Shown: in pieces, positions 38,880 through 47,796 of the stretch
How the letters are laid out: each line of letters begins with the position of its first letter
Numbering within the stretch: position 1 is the stretch's first letter
Assembly (NCBI GenBank): GCA_024234975.1
Contig: JACKNH010000005.1
Span: 186,001 to 250,000, forward strand
Reading direction: 5' to 3'
Source of the DNA: Gammaproteobacteria bacterium
GTDB lineage: Bacteria > Pseudomonadota > Gammaproteobacteria > Ga0077536
Length of the DNA stretch: 64,000 nucleotides
Made by a program: the position numbers and the translations under genes
Notes under the pieces: model-generated
The model's input: the letters and a program-made list of their open reading frames with translations, nothing else
Told to the model about the DNA's origin: nothing
The model's database searches: none

Positions 38880-39119
38880 ATGTTGCTTAGCCGCATACTG
38901 TTACTGTCACTGGCGGTGCTCGCCTACATTTACTTCAGGCGCGCCTGGCGGGACTATCAGCGCCAGCGCCGCGAGACCCGCAAAATCGAATCGTCGGAGC
39001 GTATGCAGGCCTGCGCCACTTGTGGCACGTTCGTACCGGCCTCGGCGGCGGTGCACCGCGACGATCGAGTCTACTGCAGCGGTGAACATGCGCGGGCAGG
39101 GGCGGAGGATAAGGTCTGA
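38880..39119 (+). CDS. Small membrane-anchored zinc-ribbon protein (PP0621-like)
   Basis: This 79-aa protein has an N-terminal membrane helix (about residues 2-18), a very basic segment rich in arginine (20-35), and a C-terminal CxxC...C...H cluster (C45, C48, C66, H70) that probably binds zinc. It resembles small proteins of the PP0621 type found next to pilS in Pseudomonas-like genomes. ATG 38880 is preferred because the membrane helix follows directly; the frame is also open upstream to 38829. No Shine-Dalgarno is visible. Function is unknown; the position 17 nt before pilS suggests cotranscription. Confidence 0.65.
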   Translation: MLLSRILLLSLAVLAYIYFRRAWRDYQRQRRETRKIESSERMQACATCGTFVPASAAVHRDDRVYCSGEHARAGAEDKV

Positions 39120-39136
39120 TCGCGCTCGATTCCGCC

Positions 39137-40744
39137 ATGGCCAGGGTATCTGCCCAGGTCCGGATCCCGCGCCAGCCGGCGTGGCAGGCCCTGCGCTACT
39201 TCAGCCTCTATCGAATCATTCTCTCGGGCCTGTTCAGCGTACTCGTCCTGACCGGCAACGCCCCCCCACCGTTGGGCAGTACCGACGCTTCCTTGTTCGA
39301 AGTGACGGCGATTGGATATCTGATCGTCGCCATTGCCGAACTGATTGCGGTTGAGAACAAGCTGATCCCGTATCCCGTCCAGGTCTACGTGCAGGTGGCA
39401 TTGGACGTCGTCGCCCTGACATTGATCCTGCATGCCAGCGGCGGCATCGCCAGCGGGCTGGGGATTCTGCTGGTGGTTGCCGTGGCCGGCTCCAGCCTGT
39501 TGTCGTCCGGCCGCGTCGCGCTGCTGTCGGCGGCGCTGGCGGCGCTGGCCGTGCTTGCACAGTCGCTGGTCCACTGGTCAGTCAGCGAAATGCAGATTTC
39601 GTTCACCCAGGCCGGCATGCTCGGCGCTGCCTTGTTCACCACGGCGTTCTTCGGCTACCTGCTCGCCGAGCGTGTGCGGGTCAGCGAGGCGCTGGCGGCA
39701 CGCCAGGCTTTGGATCTGGCCAGCCTGTCACAACTGAATGAGCACATCGTGCAACGTATGCGCTCGGGAATCCTTGCCCTGGGACCCGGTGGCAGAATCA
39801 TGTTGATGAATAACGCCGCGGTACATCTGCTGGGGCTGGAAGCGTTCGTCAGCGGCATGACGTTGAGCGAAGTCGCGCCGACACTGGCGGAACGCCACCT
39901 GCAATGGATGCAGTCGACCGAGAATTCACCCCGGACATTCAAATCGGCGCGCAGCGGTCTTGAATTGCAGCCATCGTTCACCCGCATAGGCGCCGACGCG
40001 ATGCAAGGGGCGCTGGTGTACCTCGAGGATGCGGGGGAAATGCGCCAGCGCGCGCAGCAGCTGAAACTGGCCTCGCTTGGACGTCTGACCGCAAGCATCG
40101 CGCACGAAATCCGCAATCCGCTCGGCGCTATCAGCCATGCCGGACAACTACTGTCGGAGTCCGGTGCGCTGACCGGTGCGGATCAACGCCTCACACAAAT
40201 CATCGCGCAACATTCCCGCCGCATGAACGCAATCATCGAAAACGTGCTCGCCGTAGGGCGTCGGGAATCGGTGATGCCAGAGAGCTTTGATCTCGTCGCC
40301 TGGGTCAGGGAATTCGCCAGTGAACTGTCCGAGCGATGCGCACTGGGGAGCGATGATCTGATCATCAGTGCCGACCCGGAGGTGATTTCGGTTCGTATGG
40401 ATCGGAGTCAGCTGCATCAGATCATGTGGAACCTGGCGGAGAACGCACTTCGGTATAGTCGCGGACGGCCGCTGTTACGGATCAACTGCGGCGTCGTTGC
40501 CGGTGCGGAACGTCCCTTCGTTGAACTCGTCGATTCCGGTCCCGGCATGACTTCAGATGTCGCGGAACAGGTATTCGAACCGTTCTTCACCAGCGAATCG
40601 ACGGGAACCGGTTTGGGGTTGTACATCGCGCGCGAGCTGGCAGAATCCAATCAGGCTTCGCTGAGCATGCTTGAGCACGGCGGCGCCGGCTGTACTTTCC
40701 GGCTGCTGTTCGCCCACCCGGAGCGTCGTCAGGTAGGAGAATGA
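39137..40744 (+). CDS. pilS: Sensor histidine kinase PilS
   Basis: PilS is the membrane sensor kinase that controls PilR and so pilin expression; in Pseudomonas it senses PilA in the membrane. It is 535 aa. It has about six N-terminal membrane segments (to about residue 180), a PAS-like region, and the kinase core with phosphorylated H323 in AHEIRNPL, the N-box NLAENALRYS, DSGPGM and GTGLGL. The stop overlaps pilR (ATGA). Direct linkage to pilA 1.7 kb downstream supports the assignment. Confidence 0.95.
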   Translation: MARVSAQVRIPRQPAWQALRYFSLYRIILSGLFSVLVLTGNAPPPLGSTDASLFEVTAIGYLIVAIAELIAVENKLIPYPVQVYVQVALDVVALTLILHASGGIASGLGILLVVAVAGSSLLSSGRVALLSAALAALAVLAQSLVHWSVSEMQISFTQAGMLGAALFTTAFFGYLLAERVRVSEALAARQALDLASLSQLNEHIVQRMRSGILALGPGGRIMLMNNAAVHLLGLEAFVSGMTLSEVAPTLAERHLQWMQSTENSPRTFKSARSGLELQPSFTRIGADAMQGALVYLEDAGEMRQRAQQLKLASLGRLTASIAHEIRNPLGAISHAGQLLSESGALTGADQRLTQIIAQHSRRMNAIIENVLAVGRRESVMPESFDLVAWVREFASELSERCALGSDDLIISADPEVISVRMDRSQLHQIMWNLAENALRYSRGRPLLRINCGVVAGAERPFVELVDSGPGMTSDVAEQVFEPFFTSESTGTGLGLYIARELAESNQASLSMLEHGGAGCTFRLLFAHPERRQVGE

Positions 40745-42069
40745 GTACCGTAAACCGCGCATTGATTGTCGATGATGAGCCCGATATTCGGGAGCTCCTC
40801 GGCATCACCCTCGAACGGATGGGTATCGAGTGTGATGCCGCCGCTGACGTACGCAGCGCCAAGGCATTGCTGTCCAGCCGCGCCTACCAGATATGTCTTA
40901 CGGACATGCGGCTGCCCGATGGCGACGGCCTGGAACTGGTGGCTTTCATTCAACGTCAGCATCCGAATCTGCCGGTCGCGGTCATTACAGCCCATGGCAA
41001 CATGGAAACCGCAATCCAGGCGCTGAAATCCGGTGCATTTGATTTTGTCAGCAAACCGATCGAGCTGACCATCCTGCGCAACCTCGTGTCGTCGGCGGTC
41101 AAACTCACGGACCAGCGCCGCAAATCCACGCAGCAGCTGATCGGGGATTCGGCGGAGATGACTACGCTGCGCGAGAAGATCACCAAGCTCGCCCGCAGCC
41201 AGGCGCCGGTATACATCAGCGGCGAATCAGGCACCGGCAAGGAACTCGTCGCGCGCATGATTCATGAACATGGACCAAGAAGCGGGCATCCGTTCGTGCC
41301 GGTCAATTGTGGCGCCATTCCGCCCGAACTCATCGAAAGTGAGTTGTTCGGCCACAAGAAAGGTAGTTTCACCGGGGCTACGGCCGACCATACCGGATTA
41401 TTCATGGCCGCTGACGGCGGCACTTTGTTTCTCGACGAAGTGGCTGAGTTACCGCTATCCACCCAGGTGAAATTGTTACGCGCCATCCAGGAGAAGATGG
41501 TGCGCGCGGTCGGCAGCAGCCAGGAATTGCCGGTCAACTGCCGAATTCTGTCCGCGACCCACAAGGATCTGGCGCAGATGGTGAACCACGGTTCGTTCCG
41601 CCAGGACTTGTATTACCGCATCAATGTCATTGAGCTCAAGGTTCCGCCACTGCGTGAACGCGACTCTGATATACCGCCACTCGTCGAACATTTCCTGCGC
41701 CGCCTGGCCGACCGCTATGCCAGCGCAGCGCCCACGATAAGCAAGGACGCCTTGCACGCGCTGTGCGGATACAGCTTTCCCGGCAACGTACGCGAATTGG
41801 AAAACATACTGGAACGGGCGACCGCGTTGTGTGAGAACAATGAGATCCGCCCGCTGGACCTGCAGCTGCCGGATACCGAAGCTGCGCCGGAACGGCTGGG
41901 CGAATCCACACAGGATCTTCAACTGATGCTCGACGAAGTCGAGAAGCGGCGTATCGTTGAAGCCCTGGAGCGGAATCGCTGGAACAGAACCGCTGCCGCC
42001 CGCGAGCTGGGTATTACACTGCGCGCACTCCGCTATCGGATCGACAAGTTGGGTCTGGACCAGGCCTAG
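40741..42069 (+). CDS. pilR: Sigma54-dependent response regulator PilR
   Basis: PilR activates pilA transcription with RpoN. It is 442 aa. The receiver domain has the phosphoacceptor D55 (TDMRLPDGDG). The AAA+ domain has Walker A GESGTGKE near 160 and the sigma54-contact loop as GSFTGA, where many enhancer-binding proteins have GAFTGA. A C-terminal Fis-type helix-turn-helix (NRTAAARELGITLRALRYRI) binds DNA. The pilA sigma54 promoter and operator array lie immediately downstream. Confidence 0.96.
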   Translation: MSTVNRALIVDDEPDIRELLGITLERMGIECDAAADVRSAKALLSSRAYQICLTDMRLPDGDGLELVAFIQRQHPNLPVAVITAHGNMETAIQALKSGAFDFVSKPIELTILRNLVSSAVKLTDQRRKSTQQLIGDSAEMTTLREKITKLARSQAPVYISGESGTGKELVARMIHEHGPRSGHPFVPVNCGAIPPELIESELFGHKKGSFTGATADHTGLFMAADGGTLFLDEVAELPLSTQVKLLRAIQEKMVRAVGSSQELPVNCRILSATHKDLAQMVNHGSFRQDLYYRINVIELKVPPLRERDSDIPPLVEHFLRRLADRYASAAPTISKDALHALCGYSFPGNVRELENILERATALCENNEIRPLDLQLPDTEAAPERLGESTQDLQLMLDEVEKRRIVEALERNRWNRTAAARELGITLRALRYRIDKLGLDQA

Positions 42070-42116
42070 GCTACGCGTCCGTGGCGGCAGTTTAGCGTTG
42101 CTCAAGCGCTGATACG

Positions 42117-42164
42117 TGACGCTCCACGTCATAATGTGACGCTCAACGTCACATGGTGACGTCA
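42117..42164. promoter_or_regulatory. Phased operator array upstream of pilA (likely PilR sites)
   Basis: TGACG occurs at 42117, 42137 and 42157, exactly 20 bp apart. The first two units have CGTCA 10 bp after TGACG starts (TGACG-N5-CGTCA); the middle unit extends to TGTGACG-N5-CGTCACA (42135-42153). The third is the compact palindrome GTGACGTCAC (42156-42165). Two-turn spacing puts all units on one DNA face, about 110-160 nt upstream of the predicted start site, where a sigma54 enhancer belongs. Assignment to PilR is inferred from position. Confidence 0.6.
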
Positions 42165-42249
42165 CACCGATACCCCATTCCAGCCCAATCCCGGGCCCCG
42201 ACCCCCGATACTGTGACGCCGCTCTCATGAAACCGCGTTTTCAGGCTGG

Positions 42250-42265
42250 TGGCACGCTTTCTGCT
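42250..42265 (+). promoter_or_regulatory. Sigma54 promoter of pilA
   Basis: TGGCACG, four nt, CTGCT matches the -24/-12 consensus TGGCACG-N4-TTGCW, with the invariant GG (42251-42252) and GC (42263-42264) separated by the required 10 nt. Transcription would begin near 42276. RpoN dependence of pilA with PilR is established in Pseudomonas. Confidence 0.85.
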
Positions 42266-42413
42266 AATACCTGGGCAACGCACCCGATGGTGATTTCAGC
42301 CTCCAGCAGGCGGTCGGCATGCGGTGATTAAGGTGTGATGAGTCGCTGCCGATAAAGCTCTCGCACAACTTGGGACTTCAGTACTTGGGTTATTTACTTT
42401 AAGGAGCACTTTA

Positions 42414-42833
42414 ATGCGCAAGGTTCAGCAAGGTTTTACGCTTATCGAATTGATGATCGTCGTCGCGATTATCGGTATTTTGGCCGCTGTCGCGATTCCG
42501 GCCTACCAGGACTACACAGTACGTGCCCGCGTCACTGAAGGTCTGAGCCTGGCATCCGCCGGTAAGACCGCGGTTTCCGAGTTCTTCGCCAGCAACGGTA
42601 CGTTGCCGTCGACCAATACAGAAGCCGGTATGGCGCCTTCGGGCTCGATCACCGGTAACGCTGTCAGCAGCGTTGAGGTGGGTGCCAGTGGTGTTATCAC
42701 GGTCACCTTCACCGGCAACCCGATTGGTGGCGATACGCTCGAGCTGACCCCGGATACGGCTACTGGTGCGGTCGTGTGGGATTGCACCGGCGGTGACCTG
42801 GAAGGCAAATACCGTCCGTCAAGCTGCCGCTAA
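42414..42833 (+). CDS. pilA: Type IV major pilin PilA
   Basis: PilA is the structural subunit of the pilus fibre. It is 139 aa with a 7-residue basic leader ending in glycine. PilD should cut before F8, leaving the class IVa start FTLIELMIVVAIIGILAAVA with E12 (mature E5). C124 and C138 form the C-terminal disulfide loop. A strong site, AAGGAG, precedes the ATG. The protein ends SSCR, not in the terminal serine glycosylated in some Pseudomonas pilins; the body is rich in Ser and Thr. A strong terminator follows. Confidence 0.96.
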   Translation: MRKVQQGFTLIELMIVVAIIGILAAVAIPAYQDYTVRARVTEGLSLASAGKTAVSEFFASNGTLPSTNTEAGMAPSGSITGNAVSSVEVGASGVITVTFTGNPIGGDTLELTPDTATGAVVWDCTGGDLEGKYRPSSCR

Positions 42834-42867
42834 GCGCAGACCTGACGTAATCCGAGAAGGATTGAAG

Positions 42868-42902
42868 AAACGCTCCGGACGAACTCCGGGGCGTTTTTTT
42901 TT
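42868..42902 (+). terminator. Intrinsic terminator of pilA
   Basis: AAACGCTCCGG pairs with CCGGGGCGTTT (11 bp with one G-U) around a 7-nt loop and is followed by a run of nine T (42894-42902). It begins 35 nt past the pilA stop and ends 3 nt before the next ATG. Confidence 0.93.
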
Positions 42903-42905
42903 AAC

Positions 42906-44846
42906 ATGAGCACCAATCGTCTGTCCCTCCTTGTCTGCTTCGCGACACTGCTGGCAGCCGTCATCGTGTTCCTGCCGGGCATGAGTGGCGGATTCATCTA
43001 CGATGATTACACCAATATCCTGTCGAATGACTTCGTCAGGATAGACAGTCTGAATCCCGAAAATCTTGCCGCGGCGGCCACTTCCGGCAGGGCCGGTCCG
43101 AGTGGTCGGCCCATCAGTATGTTGAGCTTCGCGGTCAATCACGCATTCGCCGGCAGCAAACCCATGGCTTACAAAATCACCAATCTGGTGATCCATGGTA
43201 TCAACACCATGCTCGTTTTCTGGCTGGTGAGTCTGCTGATGCAGACCCCGGCGTTGAAGTCAGAATCCTTTGCCCGGGGGATTTCGGTTCCAGCGCTGGT
43301 AGCGCTGGCGTTCGCCGTTCATCCCGCCAATATCAGCGTCGTTTTGTATGTCGTACAGCGTATGACCAGCCTGGCCAGCCTGTTCGTGCTCGCGGCTTGT
43401 TGTATTTACGTCGCCGGTCGCCTGCGGCAATTGCGTGGCCAACCGGGGACTCTGGGCATGCTGACCGCTGTTTCGGTGATGACGGTCATCGGGGTGTTCA
43501 CCAAGGAAATTGGCGCACTGGTCCCGTTCCTGCTGCTTGCCATCGAGTTCGCCTTGCTCGGATTCAAGACGCCTGCGGCGACCGACAGGCGATGGTTGCA
43601 GTTGTTTTATCTGGGCACCGTGATCGTTCCGCTCGGCTTCGCGGTTATCTACATCCTGACGCACCCGGATTGGTTGCCGACGAGCTACGGTTTGCGCCCC
43701 TACGATCTGATCGAACGTTTGTTGACTGAATTACGCGTCACCTGGATCTATGTATTCCAGGTGCTCCTGCCCGCACCTTCATCGTTCAGCATCTACCATG
43801 ATGACCTGGTGATCTCCCGCGGCATGCTGACGCCTGCCACGACATTGCTGTCACTGGCAGGCTGGCTGGCCGTCATCGCTGCAAGCTGGCATTGGCGGAA
43901 ATCATTTCCGTTGCTGCTGTTCGCAGTTTGCTGGTTCTGGGCAGGCAATCTTCTGGAATCAACCTTTCTGCCGCTGCTGCCCATGCAGGACCACCGCACC
44001 TATCTGCCCATGATTGGTCTGCTTGTGTGCCTGGTCGCCGGGCTTCGCGCGGTGGTGTCTCGCGTCGAACTCACCAAGGCTGCGTCCGCAGTAACTGCGG
44101 GCTGGCTGCTGCTGTTGAGCCTGGTAGGATTTATCCGCGCCGAACAATGGAGCGATCCGCTGACATTGGCGCAGTCTGAAACTGCCAACAATCCAGGCTC
44201 GGCGCTCGCGCAATACGAACTGGCGCGCATAATGCTGGGCCTGGATGGCGTCGCCCCCGATCTCAAATTCGCCGACCAGGCGATTGTCCACCTGCAACGA
44301 GCGACGACGCTGGACCCTTCGTTCAATCTGGGATTGTTTGGCGAACTTAGACTGGATCTGTTTGCCCACCGGACGCCGGATCCGGCCATGGTGGAGGAGT
44401 TGAAGCACCGCATGGGCACTCAACCCTTTCACCCGATGAATATTGCCGCGCTGGACAATCTCATAGGCTGTATGCGCAGCAATAATTGCGACGCGGACCC
44501 GCAGGTGATGATGAGCTTGTACGATGCCGCGCTGTCCAATGACAAAATGGATGACTTCACCCGCGCACATCTGCTCCGGACTCTGGCCGTTTACTATGCA
44601 AACGAGTTCAATGATCTTGAAGCAGGCATGCGCATCACGCGCGAGATCATGGGTGAGTATCCACAGGAGTACAGTTTCCGCGCCAATCTCATCCGCATGT
44701 TGATCGCTGCCGGCGACCAACAACAGGCGTTGGCGGAAATTGCCGCCACCAGGGAGATGTTGAAATCACGCAGCCTTACCGATCTCGATCTGCCAATCTA
44801 TTTCCGACAGCTCGATGAGATTGAGCGGAGCATGGCAGCGAACTGA
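42906..44846 (+). CDS. GT-C/TMTC-like membrane glycosyltransferase with TPR domain (pilin glycosylation candidate)
   Basis: This 646-aa protein has an N-terminal membrane part of about 10-11 helices and a C-terminal soluble part of about 230 residues with TPR-like helices (SALAQYELARIMLG). The first periplasmic loop carries an acidic pair in YDDYTN (D33, D34), as in GT-C enzymes of the PMT/TMTC type, and GRPISMLSFAVNH and VQRMTSLASL resemble that family. Such enzymes move sugars from a polyprenyl phosphate donor to proteins outside the membrane. Its place straight after pilA parallels pilin oligosaccharyltransferase genes (tfpO/tfpW). The substrate is inferred. No Shine-Dalgarno is seen, because the pilA terminator abuts the ATG. 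Confidence 0.7.
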   Translation: MSTNRLSLLVCFATLLAAVIVFLPGMSGGFIYDDYTNILSNDFVRIDSLNPENLAAAATSGRAGPSGRPISMLSFAVNHAFAGSKPMAYKITNLVIHGINTMLVFWLVSLLMQTPALKSESFARGISVPALVALAFAVHPANISVVLYVVQRMTSLASLFVLAACCIYVAGRLRQLRGQPGTLGMLTAVSVMTVIGVFTKEIGALVPFLLLAIEFALLGFKTPAATDRRWLQLFYLGTVIVPLGFAVIYILTHPDWLPTSYGLRPYDLIERLLTELRVTWIYVFQVLLPAPSSFSIYHDDLVISRGMLTPATTLLSLAGWLAVIAASWHWRKSFPLLLFAVCWFWAGNLLESTFLPLLPMQDHRTYLPMIGLLVCLVAGLRAVVSRVELTKAASAVTAGWLLLLSLVGFIRAEQWSDPLTLAQSETANNPGSALAQYELARIMLGLDGVAPDLKFADQAIVHLQRATTLDPSFNLGLFGELRLDLFAHRTPDPAMVEELKHRMGTQPFHPMNIAALDNLIGCMRSNNCDADPQVMMSLYDAALSNDKMDDFTRAHLLRTLAVYYANEFNDLEAGMRITREIMGEYPQEYSFRANLIRMLIAAGDQQQALAEIAATREMLKSRSLTDLDLPIYFRQLDEIERSMAAN

Positions 44847-44941
44847 GCCGCAGCGGTAAGACAATCCGGCTTGTCGGTTGATGTATACTCCGGGCAGGCT
44901 TGGATCACTTACCCGGGTGTTCGGTCGATCGCACAATCCAG

Positions 44942-45838
44942 ATGAATGGACAGAATGAAAATATGGTTGCGCAGCCGGCGTATTCCATCGTGCTGCCGGC
45001 AAAGAACGAGGCAGTTTCACTTGCGGTCGTATTGCCAGCCCTGAAGTCGGAATTCCCCCAGGCGGAAATCATCGTGGTCGACGACGGTTCGACCGATATG
45101 ACGGCCGATGTCTGCGCACAGAACGACGTCGTCCGGGTCGCGCATCAGGTCAGTCTGGGAAATGGCGCGGCGATCAAATCCGGCGCCCGGCGGGCCAGGG
45201 GCAAAGCCATCGTGTTCATGGATGCGGACAGTCAGCACAATCCGCAAGACATCCACAAATTGCTCAGCAGGTTCGAAGAGGGAAGCGACATGGTGGTGGG
45301 CGCTCGCACCGCGGCCGGCCATGCGAACGTCGGGCGCCTCGTCGCCAACACCTTCTACAGCCGGTTTGCCAGCTGGGTCACCGGCCGTGTGATTCCGGAT
45401 TTGACCTCCGGGTTCAGAGTGGTGAACCGCCGTCGGTTCATGCAGTTCCTGCACCTGCTGCCGAACGGCTTTTCGTATCCGACGACCATTACCATGGCAT
45501 TCATGCGCGCGGGTTACGACGTCGAATTCGTGGCAATTCCCGTCCACAAACGCGTTGGACGAAGTCATATCCGGATCTTGCGGGACGGCCTGCGTTTCCT
45601 CTTGATCATCTTCAAGGTCGGCACCCTGTATTCGCCGCTGCGGATCTTTCTGCCGGTGGCGGCGACATTCTTCGTCACCGGGCTTTGCTATTACCTCTAC
45701 ACCTTCACAACATCGGGTCGCTTCACCAATATGAGCGCCTTGCTGTTCATCAATGCAGTGCTGATTTTCATGATCGGCCTGGTATCCGAGCAGATAACCG
45801 CGCTGACCTACAGCCGCAGCTCCACGGAACAGGATTGA
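44942..45838 (+). CDS. GT2 family polyprenyl-phosphate-type glycosyltransferase
   Basis: This 298-aa protein has a GT-A fold related to dolichol- or polyprenyl-phosphate sugar synthases: VVDDGS (about 45-50) and the DxD-like FMDADSQH (about 89-96), followed by two C-terminal membrane helices (about 235-285). Such enzymes load a sugar from a nucleotide donor onto undecaprenyl phosphate. It could therefore make the donor for the GT-C protein 95 nt upstream. Starts at ATG 44942 or 44963 are both possible; neither has a strong ribosome site. The sugar is unknown. Confidence 0.82.
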   Translation: MNGQNENMVAQPAYSIVLPAKNEAVSLAVVLPALKSEFPQAEIIVVDDGSTDMTADVCAQNDVVRVAHQVSLGNGAAIKSGARRARGKAIVFMDADSQHNPQDIHKLLSRFEEGSDMVVGARTAAGHANVGRLVANTFYSRFASWVTGRVIPDLTSGFRVVNRRRFMQFLHLLPNGFSYPTTITMAFMRAGYDVEFVAIPVHKRVGRSHIRILRDGLRFLLIIFKVGTLYSPLRIFLPVAATFFVTGLCYYLYTFTTSGRFTNMSALLFINAVLIFMIGLVSEQITALTYSRSSTEQD

Positions 45839-45887
45839 CGGGCGCGCGGCGCGGCATGGTGTGCGCGGCGACAGCTGGCAGAAGCCG

Positions 45888-47024
45888 ATGAGCGGCGTCA
45901 CGGTGGTCACGACGTCATTCGCCCGCGAAATCGGCGGCCAGCAAGCCGCCGGATCATTCGTGGAAGATTTCTGCTCGGCCGTCAATCGACATCTGCCCGT
46001 GTCCATTGTTGCTCCCGGTGGCCAGGATGAAGTCGACGAATTCGCTGGTATGCCGGTCTACCGTTATGCTGCACCGGAACGGCCACTTTCACAGTTGCGC
46101 GTCATGAATCCCGCCAACTGGCCCGCCATACTGCGGGTCTTGCGCAATGGCCAAGGCGCTGTCCTGCGCGCGGTTGAACGGAACCGACCTGCGTACATCT
46201 TCGCGTTGTGGGCGCTTCCCAGTGGTCAATGGGCCCGGGCCGCGTCGCGGCGCTACGGCGTGCCATATGGCATCTGGTGTCTCGGCAGTGATATCTGGTC
46301 ACTGGGCCGGGTGCCGGTGGTTCGCAAAGTTCTGGGGCGCGTCATGCACGGTGCGGCGGACCTGTTTGCCGATGGATTCGCGCTGGCCGACGAGGCGGCC
46401 CTACTGGCGGATCGCTCGTGCGGGTTTCTGGCCAGTGCGCGCCGGCTGGAGATCGCCTCGAGAACGCCGCGGACCGAGCCTCCTTACCGGCTGGTTTTCA
46501 TTGGCCGCTGGCATCCCAATAAAGGTATCGACCTGTTGCTTGAAGCATTGCGCGGGCTGGACGATAAGTATTGGACCAGGATTGAATCAATTGATATCGC
46601 CGGCGGTGGACCGCTGGAAGCACTGGTCAGGCAGCAATGCGGTGAACTTGAGAATGCCGGTCGTCCCGTGCGGCTGCACGGCTATGTGGACAAGGCGCAG
46701 GCGTCATCCATGCTGGCAGGCGCGGACTGGTTGATGATCCCGTCGCGCATCGAAAGTATACCGGTGATTTTTTCTGACGCCATGAGCGCGGGATTGCCCG
46801 TACTGGCGACGCCGGTCGGTGACCTGCCGCGATTGCTTCAGAGCAAACGCGCGGGCGTTCTGGCGGCTGCGGCGACAGGCGAGGCCTTGCGCCACGGTCT
46901 GCAGCAATTGCTGACCGATTCGCCTGCCAGCTACGTCGATGGCGTTAATGCGCTGCGTTCGCAATTCGATATAGACGAGGTTGCCGCGGCGTTCTGCCGG
47001 CGGATAACCGGCAGCCGGCGGTAA
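45888..47024 (+). CDS. GT4-family glycosyltransferase
   Basis: This 378-aa protein is GT-B in layout. The C-terminal nucleotide-sugar-binding half begins VFIGRWHPNKGIDLLLEAL (about 205-225) and carries the EX7E-like segment ESIPVIFSDAMSAGLPV (about 290-306), typical of GT4 retaining transferases. There is no membrane segment, so it is cytoplasmic or membrane-associated. ATG 45888 is used; it lies 49 nt after the GT2 gene. It probably builds the same glycan as its neighbours. Acceptor and sugar are unknown. Confidence 0.82.
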   Translation: MSGVTVVTTSFAREIGGQQAAGSFVEDFCSAVNRHLPVSIVAPGGQDEVDEFAGMPVYRYAAPERPLSQLRVMNPANWPAILRVLRNGQGAVLRAVERNRPAYIFALWALPSGQWARAASRRYGVPYGIWCLGSDIWSLGRVPVVRKVLGRVMHGAADLFADGFALADEAALLADRSCGFLASARRLEIASRTPRTEPPYRLVFIGRWHPNKGIDLLLEALRGLDDKYWTRIESIDIAGGGPLEALVRQQCGELENAGRPVRLHGYVDKAQASSMLAGADWLMIPSRIESIPVIFSDAMSAGLPVLATPVGDLPRLLQSKRAGVLAAAATGEALRHGLQQLLTDSPASYVDGVNALRSQFDIDEVAAAFCRRITGSRR

Positions 47025-47043
47025 CCACCTAAACTGAGTGAAC

Positions 47044-47796
47044 ATGATGACCAGACTGACACCCGAGCAATGGCAGGGGTTCTACCAGCTGGAGTCGTCG
47101 CAATACGACGAGCGGCGCTACCAGACAGCTTATGGCAGAACGTTCACGCGTCTGCACCATGAAGCGATCGCCGGGTTGCTGGAGGATGTCCCGCGCGATG
47201 CGCGAGTCGTCGAACTTGCGTGTGGGACCGGCCATGTCACGGTATTACTGCAACGCCTGGGATTCGCGACCACGGCGTGTGATCTGACGCTGGAGATGAT
47301 GGCGCGCGCACGTGCGCGATGCACCGGTCGCGAGCCGGCGCCGGAGTTCGTCCGCGCGAACGCGTTTTCGCTGCCATTCGCCGATGCCAGTATCGATGTC
47401 CTGGTCACCACCCGCTTCCTGCATCTGTTTCCACATCAGACGCAGGCGCGTGTGTTTGCCGAACTTCAACGCGTCCTGCGCCCGGGCGGATTGCTCGTCG
47501 TCGATTTCGACAACAACGGCGCGCGCTGGCTGATGGCGGCCCCGCATTTTCTGTACAACCTCATCCGCTATCGCCGGTCGGCGCCGGATACGCATTACAA
47601 CAATGTGGGCGCCACGACGAAAATGTTGAACGACACCGGCTTTGCTATCGAGAAGGTGGTGGGAATTGCCGGGACTCACCTGTTACCCCTGACGTGGGTC
47701 TCCGAACCCCTGGCGACGGCTGTTGGCCGCTGGCATCGTCATGCACCGCTCCGCATCGCCGCTGAACAGTTTGTGATCGCCGCCCGTCGGCAATGA
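47044..47796 (+). CDS. Class I SAM-dependent methyltransferase
   Basis: This 250-aa protein has the class I methyltransferase fold with motif I VVELACGTGHVT (about 55-66), an acidic end to strand 2 (CDLTLEMM) and LRPGGLLVVDF (about 145-155). It resembles UbiE/COQ5-like small-molecule methyltransferases, but its place between two glycosyltransferases suggests a sugar or lipid-linked glycan acceptor. ATG 47044 is chosen; GTG 47038 is in frame. The stop overlaps the next start (ATGA). Confidence 0.8.
   Translation: MMTRLTPEQWQGFYQLESSQYDERRYQTAYGRTFTRLHHEAIAGLLEDVPRDARVVELACGTGHVTVLLQRLGFATTACDLTLEMMARARARCTGREPAPEFVRANAFSLPFADASIDVLVTTRFLHLFPHQTQARVFAELQRVLRPGGLLVVDFDNNGARWLMAAPHFLYNLIRYRRSAPDTHYNNVGATTKMLNDTGFAIEKVVGIAGTHLLPLTWVSEPLATAVGRWHRHAPLRIAAEQFVIAARRQ

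Larger units (their letters stand above)
42070..42413 (+). promoter_or_regulatory. pilR-pilA intergenic control region
   Basis: These 344 nt contain no gene. They hold three phased TGACG/CGTCA operator units at 42117-42164, a further TGACG half-site at 42214-42218, a sigma54 promoter at 42250-42265, a leader of roughly 138 nt, and a strong ribosome site AAGGAG at 42401-42406. No pilR terminator with a T-run was found. Confidence 0.7.

Noticed and set aside
44884..44889. TATACT as a -10 box before the GT2 gene
   Set aside because: No acceptable -35 box or extended TGn element at the right spacing.
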